This document shows, piece after piece, positions 33,636 to 46,100 of a stretch of 52,633 bases of DNA. Below the pieces are notes generated by a model. That model saw only the letters and a program-made list of their open reading frames with translations, ran no database searches and was not told where the DNA came from. How positions within the stretch are numbered: position 1 is the stretch's first letter; each line of letters starts with the position of its first letter. The translations under genes were made by a program, and so were the position numbers. The stretch is taken from positions 1 through 52,633 of the forward strand of contig NZ_QPLJ01000025.1 in assembly GCF_003340555.1 (NCBI RefSeq), in the 5' to 3' direction. Origin of the DNA: Jannaschia formosa (GTDB taxonomy: Bacteria; Pseudomonadota; Alphaproteobacteria; Rhodobacterales; Rhodobacteraceae).

Positions 33636-35654
33636 ATGTTCGACAAGATCCTGATCGCCAACCGGGGCGAAATCGCCTGCCGCGTCATCAAGACGGCCCG
33701 CAAGATGGGCATCAAGACGGTGGCGGTCTATTCCGATGCCGACCGCAATGCGCTGCATGTCAGGATGGCCGACGAGGCCGTCCATATCGGCCCGCCCCCC
33801 GCCAACCAGTCCTATATCGTGATCGACAAGATCATGGACGCGATCCGCCAGACGGGCGCGCAGGCGGTGCATCCGGGCTATGGCTTCCTCAGCGAGAATG
33901 CGAAATTCGCCGAGGCGCTGGACGCCGCCGGCGTCGCCTTCATCGGCCCGCCCAAGGGCGCCATCGAGGCGATGGGCGACAAGATCACCTCCAAGAAGAT
34001 CGCCGCCGAGGCCGGCGTCTCGACCGTGCCGGGCCATATGGGCCTGATCGCGGATGCCGACGAGGCGGTGAAGATCAGCCGCGAGATCGGCTATCCGGTG
34101 ATGCTGAAGGCCAGCGCGGGCGGCGGTGGCAAGGGCATGCGGATCGCTTGGAACGACGGCGACGCGCGCGAGGGCTTCCAGGCCTCGAAGAACGAGGCGG
34201 CGGCCAGCTTCGGCGACGACCGCATGTTCATCGAGAAGTTCGTCACCCAGCCCCGGCATATCGAGATCCAGGTGCTGTGCGACCAGCATGGCAACGGCGT
34301 CTATCTGGGTGAGCGGGAATGCTCAATCCAGCGGCGCAACCAGAAGGTCATCGAGGAGGCGCCCTCGCCCTTCCTCGACGCCGAGACGCGCCGCGCCATG
34401 GGCGAGCAGTCGCTCGCGCTCGCCCATGCGGTGGGTTATGCCAGCGCGGGGACCGTCGAGTTCATCGTCGACGGCGACCGCAACTTCTACTTCCTCGAGA
34501 TGAACACGCGTTTGCAGGTCGAGCATCCGGTGACGGAGCTCATCACCGGGATCGACCTTGTCGAGCACATGATCCGCGTGGCGGATGGCGAGACGCTGGC
34601 GTTCACCCAGGACGACGTGAAGCTGAACGGCTGGGCGATGGAGAGCCGGCTCTATGCCGAGGATCCGTATCGCGGCTTCCTGCCCTCGATCGGCCGCCTG
34701 ACCCGCTACCGCCCGCCGGAGGAGACGCCGGACTACCTGCCGGGCGTCGTGCCGGAGGCGCCGGTCGTGCGCAACGACACGGGCGTCTACGAGGGCGGTG
34801 AGATCAGCATGTTCTACGATCCGATGATCGCCAAGCTCTGCACCTGGGGGCCGGATCGCATGGCGGCCATCGAGGGGATGCGCGCCGCGCTCGACGGGTT
34901 CGAGGTCGAGGGGATCGGCCACAACCTGCCCTTCCTCTCGGCCGTCATGGACCATCCGAAATTCGTCGAGGGGCGGATGACCACCGCCTTCATCGCCGAG
35001 GAGTTCCCGGACGGGTTCGAGGGCGCCGACCTGCCCGAGGCGGACCTGACCCGCATCGCCGCCGCCTGCGCCGCGATGCACCGGGTGGCCGAGATCCGGC
35101 GCACGCGCGTCTCGGGCCGGATGGACAATCACGAGCGGGTCGTCGGCTCCGACTGGGTGGTGACGCTGGGCGGGCACCGCTTCGAGGCGACGATGACCGC
35201 CGACCGCGGCGGCGCGAACGTGACCATCGGCGGGCAGACGATGCGGGTCGAGGGCGACTGGACGCCGGGAGACCGGCTGGCGCGGATGACCGTCGGCGGG
35301 GCCCCTCTGGTGCTGAAGGTCGGAAAGGTCGTCGGCGGCTTCCGCATCCGGTCGCGTGGGGCCGACCTGGTCGTGCATGTCCGCTCTCCGCGCCATGCGG
35401 AGCTGGCGGATCTCATGCCGGTGAAGGAAGCGCCCGACACCTCCAGACTGCTGCTCTGCCCGATGCCGGGCCTCGTCGTGCGCATCGACGTGGCCGAGGG
35501 CGACGAGGTGCAGGAGGGGCAGGCGCTGGCCGTGGTCGAGGCGATGAAGATGGAGAACATCCTGCGCGCCGAACGCAAGGGCATCGTCAGCAAGATCAAC
35601 GCCGCCGCGGGCGACAGCCTCGCCGTCGACGACGTGATCCTCGAATTCGAGTGA
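33636..35654 (+). CDS. pccA: Propionyl-CoA carboxylase alpha subunit (biotin carboxylase/BCCP)
   Basis: The 672-residue subunit carries a biotin carboxylase domain (MFDKILIANRGEIACRVIKT at the start), ATP-grasp loop GGGGKGMR and the catalytic region FLEMNTRLQVEHPVTE. A linker and a C-terminal biotinyl domain with EAMKMEN follow. It carboxylates biotin with ATP and bicarbonate and feeds the PccB transferase. A GAGGGG site precedes ATG 33636. The 2.8 kb gap between pccB and pccA, filled with small genes and a terminator, means they are probably transcribed separately. Confidence 0.97.
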   Translation: MFDKILIANRGEIACRVIKTARKMGIKTVAVYSDADRNALHVRMADEAVHIGPPPANQSYIVIDKIMDAIRQTGAQAVHPGYGFLSENAKFAEALDAAGVAFIGPPKGAIEAMGDKITSKKIAAEAGVSTVPGHMGLIADADEAVKISREIGYPVMLKASAGGGGKGMRIAWNDGDAREGFQASKNEAAASFGDDRMFIEKFVTQPRHIEIQVLCDQHGNGVYLGERECSIQRRNQKVIEEAPSPFLDAETRRAMGEQSLALAHAVGYASAGTVEFIVDGDRNFYFLEMNTRLQVEHPVTELITGIDLVEHMIRVADGETLAFTQDDVKLNGWAMESRLYAEDPYRGFLPSIGRLTRYRPPEETPDYLPGVVPEAPVVRNDTGVYEGGEISMFYDPMIAKLCTWGPDRMAAIEGMRAALDGFEVEGIGHNLPFLSAVMDHPKFVEGRMTTAFIAEEFPDGFEGADLPEADLTRIAAACAAMHRVAEIRRTRVSGRMDNHERVVGSDWVVTLGGHRFEATMTADRGGANVTIGGQTMRVEGDWTPGDRLARMTVGGAPLVLKVGKVVGGFRIRSRGADLVVHVRSPRHAELADLMPVKEAPDTSRLLLCPMPGLVVRIDVAEGDEVQEGQALAVVEAMKMENILRAERKGIVSKINAAAGDSLAVDDVILEFE

Positions 35655-35688
35655 GGGACGTGCGCCGCCTCCCGGCGCCTCCCGACGC

Positions 35689-35723
35689 GCCCGCCCCGAC
35701 GGGGCGGGCCGGTGCACGTTTTT
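35689..35723 (+). terminator. Terminator after pccA
   Basis: GCCCGCCCC (35689-35697) pairs perfectly with GGGGCGGGC (35701-35709) over a three-base loop. A TTTTT run at 35719-35723 comes after a nine-base spacer. It lies 35 bases past the pccA stop. Confidence 0.65.
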
Positions 35724-35810
35724 CCCTCTGGTCGCAGGTGGCTTCCCCCGGTGCGATCCGCGCTACTCTCCTTGCCGCCGAGGCGCCGTGCGACCGCAAG
35801 GGAGCCGAGA

Positions 35811-36143
35811 ATGACCTCCGATCAGACGGGCGACGCCGGACACTCCGCCACCAAGGTCGGGGGCGCCGAGACGCCGCCGGAGGAGAATGCGGAGCGGGGA
35901 TCATTGGGCGAGGATGGGGTGCCGACAGCCGAGGGGCGGGAACTGCCGGGCGTCATCGGCGATCGGACCAGGACGCGGACCGTCTTCCGCGGCATCTGGC
36001 CGGGCGGGTGGCGGGCCGCCCGGCCCGTCAGCCGTCGATGCGTCCGTCGCGGCCCTCGGCCTCCTCGCGCTGGCGCATCGGCGTCTTGTCGATGCTGCGG
36101 GAGATTTCCCGCACGCTCCAAGGCAGCGGCTTGCGCAGCTTGA
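35811..36143 (+). CDS. Doubtful small acidic protein
   Basis: ATG 35811 has a good GGGAG site and opens an acidic, disordered sequence (MTSDQTGDAGHSATKVGGAE and on). Beyond about residue 60 it turns Arg-rich, crosses the hairpin at 35998-36025 and overlaps the DUF4174 gene on the other strand by over 100 bases. Either the annotated end is wrong or the frame is not translated. Confidence 0.25.
   Translation: MTSDQTGDAGHSATKVGGAETPPEENAERGSLGEDGVPTAEGRELPGVIGDRTRTRTVFRGIWPGGWRAARPVSRRCVRRGPRPPRAGASASCRCCGRFPARSKAAACAA
35998..36025 (-). terminator. Hairpin after the DUF4174 gene
   Basis: GGCCGGGCGG (35998-36007) pairs perfectly with CCGCCCGGCC (36016-36025), directly after the minus-strand stop at 36028. 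No T-run is present. Confidence 0.55.
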
Positions 36144-36501
36144 CCTCACCGTCCTTGCCGATGAGCACCAGCATGAAGCCACGCGGACGCAACCGCTCGC
36201 GCGCCGAGGAGCCGGAATCCGCGTCGCTGTCGACGATCACGATCACGTCGCGTTCGACCAGCCGGTCGAACTCGGCCACGAGCTCCTCCATCTGCTGCAC
36301 GAAGGCCGGGTCGCGGGGCGAATTGGCGAAGACGACGACCGGCCGTGCGATCCATTGCAGCTCGTCCAGGTCGATCTCGGACGCGTCGAAGATGCGGGTG
36401 GGATCGGCCAGCCAGGCGGCTTCGACGGAATCCGGGTCCTGGCCCAAGGCGGGCAGGGCGGTCAGGCCGAGACTGGCGATGATGGCTGTCGCGATGCGCA
36501 T
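36028..36501 (-). CDS. Secreted DUF4174 (thioredoxin-like) protein
   Basis: The 157-residue protein has a signal peptide (MRIATAIIASLGLTALPALG). Its body fits DUF4174: RPVVVFANSPRDPAFVQQME, a DVIVIVDSDAD strand, RPRGFMLVLIGKDGEVKLRK, and the ending SVREISRSIDKTPMRQREEA. The fold is thioredoxin-like without a CXXC, so redox catalysis is unlikely. A GAGGGAA ribosome site precedes ATG 36501. Confidence 0.82.
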   Translation of the reverse strand: MRIATAIIASLGLTALPALGQDPDSVEAAWLADPTRIFDASEIDLDELQWIARPVVVFANSPRDPAFVQQMEELVAEFDRLVERDVIVIVDSDADSGSSARERLRPRGFMLVLIGKDGEVKLRKPLPWSVREISRSIDKTPMRQREEAEGRDGRIDG

Positions 36502-37573
36502 GTCGGTTCTGTTCCCTCGTTTGTCATTTGATATAGGGGGCGGGCTGCTCGCGGCGAAGGCTCCGGGCCCGTTTGCCGCAGGATTCGAGGTCAATTCTTC
36601 TTTTAACCCTCTGAGAAGGGGCGTGGCGCTAGGCCGGAGCGGTCCTGCAGCCCCGCCGGAGGTGCCCCGATGCCGCTGACCCGAGTTCCCCCGATCACCC
36701 TGCATCTGGGCGCCCATCGCACCGGCACGAAATCGCTTCAGGCCCTGCTGGAGCGGGAGGCAGAGGCGCTGGCCGCGCGCGGGATGGCGGTCTGGCCGCC
36801 GCGCAAGACGCGCTCGGGGCTGATGACCGGGCTCGTGGGCGACCCTGGCCGCCCCGACCCTGCGCGCGAGATCCGGGCGCATCGTGCCGCCGGGAGGATC
36901 GCCATGCGCCGCGACGCCCTGGCCGCCGACGGGATCACCCGGCTGCTGATCTCGGACGAGAACATGCTGGGCAGCCTGCGCGAGAACCTGCTTCTGGCCC
37001 GACTCTACCCGACCGTGGGTCCGCGCCTCGCGCGGCTGGCCTCGGCGCTGCCGGGGGTGGATCATGTCTGCCTCTCGGTCCGTGCGCCCGACACCTGGTG
37101 GGGCTCGGCCTTCGCTTTCCTGATGGGGCGCGGCTTCGCCCCGCCGGACCGGGCGACGCTGGACGCGGTGCTGCGCGCGCGTCGCGGCTGGCGCCACGTC
37201 GTCGAGGACATCGCCCGCGCCGTGCCGCAGGCCCGGCTGACCGTCTGGACCCATGAGGAGATGGCCGCCCGCCCGGCGGCGGGCTTTGCCCTGCTGACCG
37301 GCGCGCCCCCGGCCGGGGATGGCCCGGCGCCGCACCTGATGGCCGCGCCGACGCTGGACGCGCTGCGCGCGCGCCTGCGCGACGAGGGCTGCATGACGGA
37401 CCTGCCCGGGGTCGGCGGCGTCTACGCCCCCTTCGATCCGGATGACCGGGCTGCGCTGCGCGCCGCCCATGCCGAGGATCTGGCCTGGCTGCGCGCGGGC
37501 GCGGACGGGCTGGCGGATTTCGTGACACGGCGGCCCGAAGAGGCCCCGCCCCGCGACAGGAAAGGACGCACCG

Positions 37574-39718
<2,145 letters not shown>

Positions 39719-39722
39719 TCCG

Positions 39723-39756
39723 GGGCGTCGCAAGGGATTTTCCTCTTGCGACGCCC
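39723..39756. terminator. Long perfect-stem terminator between mutase and tRNA
   Basis: GGGCGTCGCAAG (39723-39734) pairs perfectly with CTTGCGACGCCC (39745-39756) across GGATTTTCCT. It starts five bases after the mutase stop. Confidence 0.75.
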
Positions 39757-39786
39757 TTGGCCCTGTCATATCTCCCGCCGCACGGT

Positions 39787-39861
39787 TGGGGTGTGGCGCA
39801 GTGGTAGCGCAACGGTTTTTGGTACCGCAGGTCGTAGGTTCGAATCCTACCACCCCAGCCA
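39787..39861 (+). tRNA. tRNA-Gln (anticodon TTG)
   Basis: The acceptor stem TGGGGTG pairs with CACCCCA, and the D arm is GCGCAGTGGTAGCGC. The anticodon loop TTTTGGT within CGGT/ACCG gives TTG for glutamine. The T arm GTAGGTTCGAATCCTAC is standard and the CCA end is encoded. An integrase gene follows 157 bases later, so the 3' half is probably the attachment site of the island. Confidence 0.93.
39841..39861 (+). other. Probable attL core in the tRNA 3' end
   Basis: Tyrosine-integrase islands usually recombine in the T-arm/CCA end of tRNA genes. The integrase begins 157 bases after this one. The matching attR should be a direct repeat of part of this sequence at the far end of the island. I see no second copy within the window, so the island extends past 52633. 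Confidence 0.5.
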
Positions 39862-40018
39862 GACCTTCCATAAGGCTTTGATTTGGATCGGAAAAGTGGC
39901 GCTTCGCCACCCCAGGTCACCCCACTGCGATACATGGGTGTGATACACGGGTGCGAGACTGCCTCTGATCCGAGAGACGCCTGACACTCTCGCCGGCCCC
40001 TGACGGGGAGACGGAACG

Positions 40019-42010
40019 ATGAGGCTACCGGCGCACGTCCAGCGACGCGGAGCGGTCTACGTGTGGCGCCGCAGGGTGCCGCGCCGTGCCAGAGGGGAGG
40101 CGCAGCGGTTCCTGCAAGTAAGCCTCCGGACGCGGGAGTTATCCACATGTCTCCGCCTGTCGGCCCTTTTGACCTGGAAATCCGAGACGTACCTCCCCCG
40201 TGTGATGCACGGACAGCTGTCCCATATCGAGGCCCAGCGCTTCCTCTCGGCCATCGTCGCCGCCGAGACCGCCCGAATCCGGGCGGAGCGTCATGTCGAG
40301 CCGATCGACCTGACGCCGGGGGACTGGCTCGCTCGGGCGTCCTCGGAGCGGGTCCGCAAGGCGGCCGCCGAGATCGTGTCTGCACGCGGCACGGCGGCGA
40401 TCCTTCTTCCGGAAGATGAGCGGCGGCTGGCCGAGGAGGGGCTGGGTCCAGCCGAGATCGCGCAGGTGCCAGCCGCCCTCACGCGGTTCGTCGACTGGCT
40501 CATCGATCCGAACTCGCAGGACGACGTCGCCCGGACGGCCCTGTCCACGCTCGGTCGGGCGCCGCGCGACGAGCGTGAGACGCGGGTGTTGCAGTACCTG
40601 CACCTGTCCGCGCAGGCGCATGCGCTCGGACGGATGGACCGGATCAAGGCGACCGGGCCGCTGATCGGGGATGAGTTGGTCCTCAATAGGGCGGTTGCGG
40701 TGGAGGGTGACCTCGAACGCTGCGCGTCGACCGCAGCCGGTGTGAAGGTTCAGGCAGCAGCCGGCGGCTCAAGTCCATCGCCAAGCATGATGAATCTTGG
40801 CGAAGTCTCCACTGAAGGTCGACGCGCAGATCTTCCTGACGCTGCCGAAGGGCGGACCCTCGGAAACCAGGAGGAAGTCACGGTTACGGATGAAGTCACG
40901 GTCACGGATGAGGAGACGCTGCCGAAGGATCAGCTGAGCAAGCTGGTCGAAGCGATGATCGCAAAGGAGTTCCCCGAAGGCCGGACAGAGGCGGCGGAGA
41001 AGTCCGTCGGCAAGGAGCGCCGGCAGTGCCGGGCCGTGCTTACCCAGTTCGTCGAGGCGATCGGTGACAAGCGCTTGGCTGACTTGACCCAGGCCGACGT
41101 GGGTCATTACGTCGACCTGCTGGCTTGCTTGCCGAAGATCTACGGCCGCAGTCCCGCCGACCGGAAGCGGTCGCTTCGCGAACTCGTCGAGCGGGCAGAG
41201 GAACTGCCCGATGAGGAGGTCGGCTTGTCGGCAAGTACCGTGAATCGCAACCTTGGTCATCTCAAGCGGTTGCTGAGATACGCCGGTGGCCGCAGCATGC
41301 GCCCGGCGGAGCAGATCGAGCTTGCCGACCTGCGAGCAAAAGATCGCCGCGATGCCCGTTCCGTGCGCGAGGCGTTCAACGAAGATGATCTTGCGAAGCT
41401 TTCGCGCCATCCTGTCTGGTCCGGCTGCAAGGGGGCGAGCCGACGGAACGAGCCCGGTCGGGAAATCATTCAGGACGGTCTTTACTGGGGCCCGCTCCTC
41501 GCCGCTTACACCGGTGCGCGACGCGAGGAGTTGATGGGTATGCGGGTCTGCGAGGTCCATCTCGACGGCCCGATCCCTTACCTTGCCATCAGGCCGAATC
41601 CGAACCGCGGCTTGAAGAATAGCTCATCCCAGAGAGATATCCCAATCCATTCAAGGCTCCTCGAGCTTGGCTTGGGCGATTACGTAAGGGCGCTGGCCGC
41701 GGACGGGGAAGCTGACTTGTTTCCCGAACTTCGGCCCACGTCCGCCGCCGAAACGTTCGGTGCAAATCTGTACAAGCGCTGGCAGAAGACCAAGATTGCG
41801 GCTATGGGTGAAGGCGATAAGCGCAAGACCTTTCATTCATTTCGGCATACGGTCATCACGTACCTTCGCCAGGAAACCGACGTTCCGAAGCTGGTGGTTG
41901 CGGCCCTCGTCGGTCACACCCCCGAAGGTGAAACGGATGGCCGCTACACGAAGCGGCTTCCCCTGGAGAAGATCGCCGAAGCTGTACATGCGCTTCCCAG
42001 ATGGTTCTGA
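40019..42010 (+). CDS. Tyrosine-type integrase with DUF6538 N-terminus
   Basis: The 663-residue integrase starts with a DUF6538 segment (MRLPAHVQRRGAVYVWRRRV). The C-terminal catalytic domain has Arg in YTGARREELMG (near 500), HSFRH (near 604), VGH (near 631) and the nucleophile Tyr in GRYTKR (near 642), so it looks active. A linker near residue 280-295 repeats EEVTVTDEVTVTDE. It is larger than most phage integrases, as is usual for island integrases of this type. Its G+C looks lower than that of the host genes. It sits beside tRNA-Gln, its likely target. Confidence 0.92.
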   Translation: MRLPAHVQRRGAVYVWRRRVPRRARGEAQRFLQVSLRTRELSTCLRLSALLTWKSETYLPRVMHGQLSHIEAQRFLSAIVAAETARIRAERHVEPIDLTPGDWLARASSERVRKAAAEIVSARGTAAILLPEDERRLAEEGLGPAEIAQVPAALTRFVDWLIDPNSQDDVARTALSTLGRAPRDERETRVLQYLHLSAQAHALGRMDRIKATGPLIGDELVLNRAVAVEGDLERCASTAAGVKVQAAAGGSSPSPSMMNLGEVSTEGRRADLPDAAEGRTLGNQEEVTVTDEVTVTDEETLPKDQLSKLVEAMIAKEFPEGRTEAAEKSVGKERRQCRAVLTQFVEAIGDKRLADLTQADVGHYVDLLACLPKIYGRSPADRKRSLRELVERAEELPDEEVGLSASTVNRNLGHLKRLLRYAGGRSMRPAEQIELADLRAKDRRDARSVREAFNEDDLAKLSRHPVWSGCKGASRRNEPGREIIQDGLYWGPLLAAYTGARREELMGMRVCEVHLDGPIPYLAIRPNPNRGLKNSSSQRDIPIHSRLLELGLGDYVRALAADGEADLFPELRPTSAAETFGANLYKRWQKTKIAAMGEGDKRKTFHSFRHTVITYLRQETDVPKLVVAALVGHTPEGETDGRYTKRLPLEKIAEAVHALPRWF

Positions 42011-42115
42011 TTGACGATTAGTGCCTGATCAAACCCTTTTCCCGGGAACCCGTCGTCGACTTCTGCGCTAATTTTCATTGGGATTGGGGATCAGATATCA
42101 ATTCGGGCTTGTCTT

Positions 42116-42602
42116 TTATTCGAAGTGACCCGACCTCTGTCGCTTATCCGGACGGTGGTAAGCCCAGAGGCTCAGCGCTCCCTTCGACGATCGCGAGGGC
42201 GCAGCTTCCCCCGTGCGGCCCTCCGGCTCCACCCTCCGCCGCACCTCCACCCTCGGAAACGGCACCGCCCCGCCCTGCGCGGCGTGGATGTGCCGGAAGT
42301 AGCGGTCCGCGAAGTACTGGTGCGCTTCGCCCGCACCGGCATCTGCGCGTCGACCACGATCACAAGTCGCCAAGCGGCATGCGGCGGGCCTTGTCCTCGG
42401 GCAGGAGCGCGACCTCCTCGGTGCGCTCGGACAGGCTGCGGCCCTCGAACCGGTTGCGGCCGATCGCGCGGGAGCGGGTGACGACGCGCTTGATGGTCCG
42501 GCCCGCGGCCTTCGACAGCTCCTCCACCGTCTTCTCGTCGGACCCCGTGAGGTAGAACTTCACGTCTGCGTTCTCGTGTGGCGCGCGGCGGGTGTTGGCC
42601 AC
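42116..42602 (-). pseudogene. Decayed TraG/VirD4-type conjugative coupling protein fragment
   Basis: Three frames on the minus strand join into one C-terminal piece. First, DVKFYLTGSDEKTVEELSKA to LPEDKARRMPLGDL; then LVIVVDAQMPVRAKR; then YFADRYFRHIHAAQ to PDKRQRSGHFE and a stop at 42116. This order matches the end of conjugal DNA transfer ATPases of the TraG/VirD4 family. At least two frameshifts and loss of the N-terminal ATPase show it is dead. It indicates that the island once carried conjugation genes. Confidence 0.7.
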
Positions 42603-43195
42603 GCGTCACTCTCCCCACGTGTCCAGCCCGTCGACTTCGCATCCGCCGGAACGGCTCGGTCTCGGGCCCTGCCCTCGGCACCGCAGACGGCGGCGCGACG
42701 ACAGGATGCGAAGCACGCGTACCCGTAGCCGCGAGATGGTCGCGAGCGCCCGGCGCAGTTGTCTGGGCGCCGCGGGGAAGCTCATGGCCTCCCGCACGGG
42801 CGGGCCGAGGTACGCATGGCCCCTGGGGCGGCCGCGGTCGCCGTCCAGTCGGGTTCTGGCGAAGCGCTCATGAGGTTCGGCCTCCCGCCCGAGGCCCCCC
42901 GACGACAGCGATTGGTATCCCGGACCGTTCGGCGAGACTTCGAATGCCGGTGAAGCTCTCGCCTAACAGCGAAAGGTAGCGGCGACCACCCCACTTCGGC
43001 GAGAGGACTGCGTGACGACACCTCGTGTCCTTCGGGATAGTGACGGGCATGTCCGTCACCAATTCGTTTCCAGTGCTTTGAGAGCGGCTTCCCGGGCTGG
43101 CTTGACGCTTCAGAAGCTGTTTGACTGAAGCAAGTTGGAGCGAACTCGACGTTCGCCCGGCGGTGAGGCTGCCGCGACTTGGATATGGATCTGGA
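42603..43195. other. Gene-free stretch before the restriction operon
   Basis: About 590 bases with only short Arg-rich frames. A 63-codon minus-strand frame (42606-42797) is not recognisable and may be more decayed conjugation DNA. The promoter of the four-gene operon should lie in the last 150 bases; I see no clear operator. Confidence 0.5.
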
Positions 43196-46100
43196 ATGAC
43201 GACACCCAACGACTTCTTCGACCGCCCGATCCTGAACAGCCCCTACGCCGCGCCGTCCCGTCACTGGGAGCTCGATGAGGACGATCGGCCGACCCACCGG
43301 ATCATCGACGACCGCCGCGGCTCGAAGCTCGCCACGGCGCTGCCGAGCGTCGCGCCCGGTCACCGCGCGGCCGCGACCGGCTCGCTTTTCGAGGGGCATG
43401 GACACGAGACCGCGCGGACCGCGATCGACCCATCCCCGTTCGTGGAACGGCTTCGGCGCGAACTCCACCTCTGGCGCGGGATTCCAGACCCCGCGAACTG
43501 GCGCGTCTCGCCCGTCACGCAGAACCTTCTCCGCCACTGGCGCGCGATCCAGGCGGATGCCACCCGACCGATCCGGCCCTTCTTCTGCCAACTCGAGGCG
43601 GTGGAGGCCGCAATCTGGCTCGCCGAGGTTGCGCCGCGATCGGGCAAGACCGGCCGGTGGTTCCTCGATCGGCTCGCGATCGGCAACAACATCGCGCTGC
43701 TGTCTGAGGGCGCCGAGGTCGATGCCACGCCGCCGGACCTGCTGCGGACCGCGTTCAAGCTTGCCACCGGGGCGGGCAAGACGACCGTCATGGCGATGCT
43801 GATCGCGTGGCAGGCGCTCAACGCCGCCAGGGGCAAGGGCGGCAGCCGGTTCTCGCGCAACTTCCTCGTTGTCGCGCCCGGAATCACCATCAAGGACCGG
43901 CTGCGCGTGCTGCAACCGAACGATCCGCAGAACGCCTACGACAAGATCGGCCTGATCCCGGCGGAACTGCGACGCGACATGGAGAAGGCCCGGATCGTCA
44001 TCATCAACTTCCACGCATTCAAGCGCCGCGACCGCTTCGACGCCGCCTCGGGGACGCGCCGCGCGCTGGAGGGGCACGGCGCCCCGCTGGAGACGGCGGA
44101 GACCGAGGGAGAGATGGTGCAGCGCGTCGTGGGCGACATGCGCGACATCGTGGTGCTCAACGACGAGGCTCACCATTGCTATCGCCCCCGTCCCCAAGCG
44201 GAGCCGGAGCAACTCACCGGCGACGCGCTGAAGGAGGCCAGGCAGAACGTCGAGGACGCACGGCTCTGGCTCGACGGGCTTGAGGCCGTCGCCCGTCGTA
44301 ATGGCGTGCGCGGCGTCTACGACCTGTCGGCCACGCCCTTCTTCATCGCAGGCTCGCGTTGGGCCGAGGGCACGCTCTTCCCCTGGGTCGTCTCGGATTT
44401 CTCGCTCATGGACGCAATCGAGTCCGGCATCGTGAAGCTGCCGCGCGTGCCCGTCTCCGACAACGCCGGCGCGGGCTCCGTGATCTACCGGGACCTCTGG
44501 GGCGCGGTCGGCAAGAAGCTGACCCGCATGAAGAAGGACGCCGACCCGCAGAAGCTCCCGTCCGAGGTCAAGACCGCCCTCGACGCGCTGCACGGTCACT
44601 ACGAGAAGACCCATACCGAGTGGCGCAAGGTCGGCATGAGCATCCCGCCCGTCTTCATCGTCGTCTGCTCGAACACCAATGTCAGCCGCGCCGTGCGTGA
44701 CTACATCGCGGGCTACGAGTACACGGATGAGGACGGCACGATCCGCCACCAGCACGGCGCGCTCGCCTCATTCCGCAACCACGACGATGCGGGCGACCCG
44801 CTCGAACGGCCCAACACGGTCCTGATCGACTCGGCCGCGCTCGAGTCCGGTGACGCGGTCGATGCCGCCTTCAAGCAGGCTCACGCTGCCGAGATCGACG
44901 CCTTCCAGCGCGAGCGGAAGACCCGCGGCGAGCACGATCCGATCACCGAGACCGACCTGCTGCGCGAGGTGATGAACACCATCGGGCAGGAGGGCAGGCT
45001 AGGCGGCGGGGTGCGCTGCGTCGTCTCCGTCTCGATGCTGACCGAGGGCTGGGACGCCAACAATGTCACCCACATCCTCGGTCTGCGGGCCTTCGGCTCG
45101 CGCCTGCTCTGCGAGCAGGTGATGGGTCGCGCGCTCCGCCGGATGTCCTACGCGCCGGGCGAGCATACGGACCCCGACGGCCGCCCCCTCTTCCGCACCG
45201 AATATGCCGACATCATGGGCATCGACGGCCTTGCGCTCGGCGAGCCGCGCGTGTCGCCGCCCCAGCCGCCGCGCCGCACGATCCACGTCCATGCCGTCCC
45301 GGCGCAGGCGCAGGCCGAGATCACCTTCCCGCGCGTTGACGGCTACCGCACCGACCTTCCGTCGGAGCGCCTCGCCGTCGACCTCTCCCGGTTGGAGCCT
45401 TACGTACTCACCCCCGAGAAGGTCGGTCCCGCAGAGGTCCGCATGGCCGGCCTCATCGGCGAGCGCCACGACCTGACGCTCGACCATCTCGACGACGTCC
45501 GGTCCTCGACCATCGCCTTCGAGATCGCGTCCTACTGGGCCATGCAGAAGCTGCGCGACGCCAACGCCGCGCCGAAACCGCATCTCTTCCTCCAGGCCAA
45601 GCGCATCCTGCGCGAGTGGCTCGACCCGAAGAACGGGCATGTCGCGTTCAAGGGCGGCACCAAGCCCGCGCAGCTTCTCTACCGGCAGATCACCGAGGAG
45701 GTCTGCGACCTGCTCATGGGCGCCCTCGTTGACGCGCCGACCGGGGATCCGGTGATCCGCCCCGTCCTCGACAGCTTCGCGCCCGAGGGCAGCACCGCCG
45801 ACGTCACCTTCCACGTGGGCGAGCGCGAGCACATGCACCAGCCCGACCCCCGCCGCAGCCACCTCAACTGGATGATCGGCGACAGCGGGTGGGAGGTGCG
45901 GCTCGCGCAGATCCTCGACGCCCACCCGCGCGTCCTCGCCTACGCCAAGAACCACAACCTCGGCTTCGAGGTGCCTTACACCGCCGACGGAGAGCCGCGG
46001 CGCTACCGCCCGGACTTCCTCATCCGCCTGGACGCACCGGACCCGACGACCCTGATCGTCGAGGTGAAGGGCTTTCGCGACCACGACGCGATGCTGAAGG

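Noticed and set aside
40840-40920. Short direct repeats (GTCACGG...ACGGATGA) as a possible CRISPR or att repeat
   Set aside because: They lie in frame within the integrase linker and code for a repeated VTVTDE peptide.
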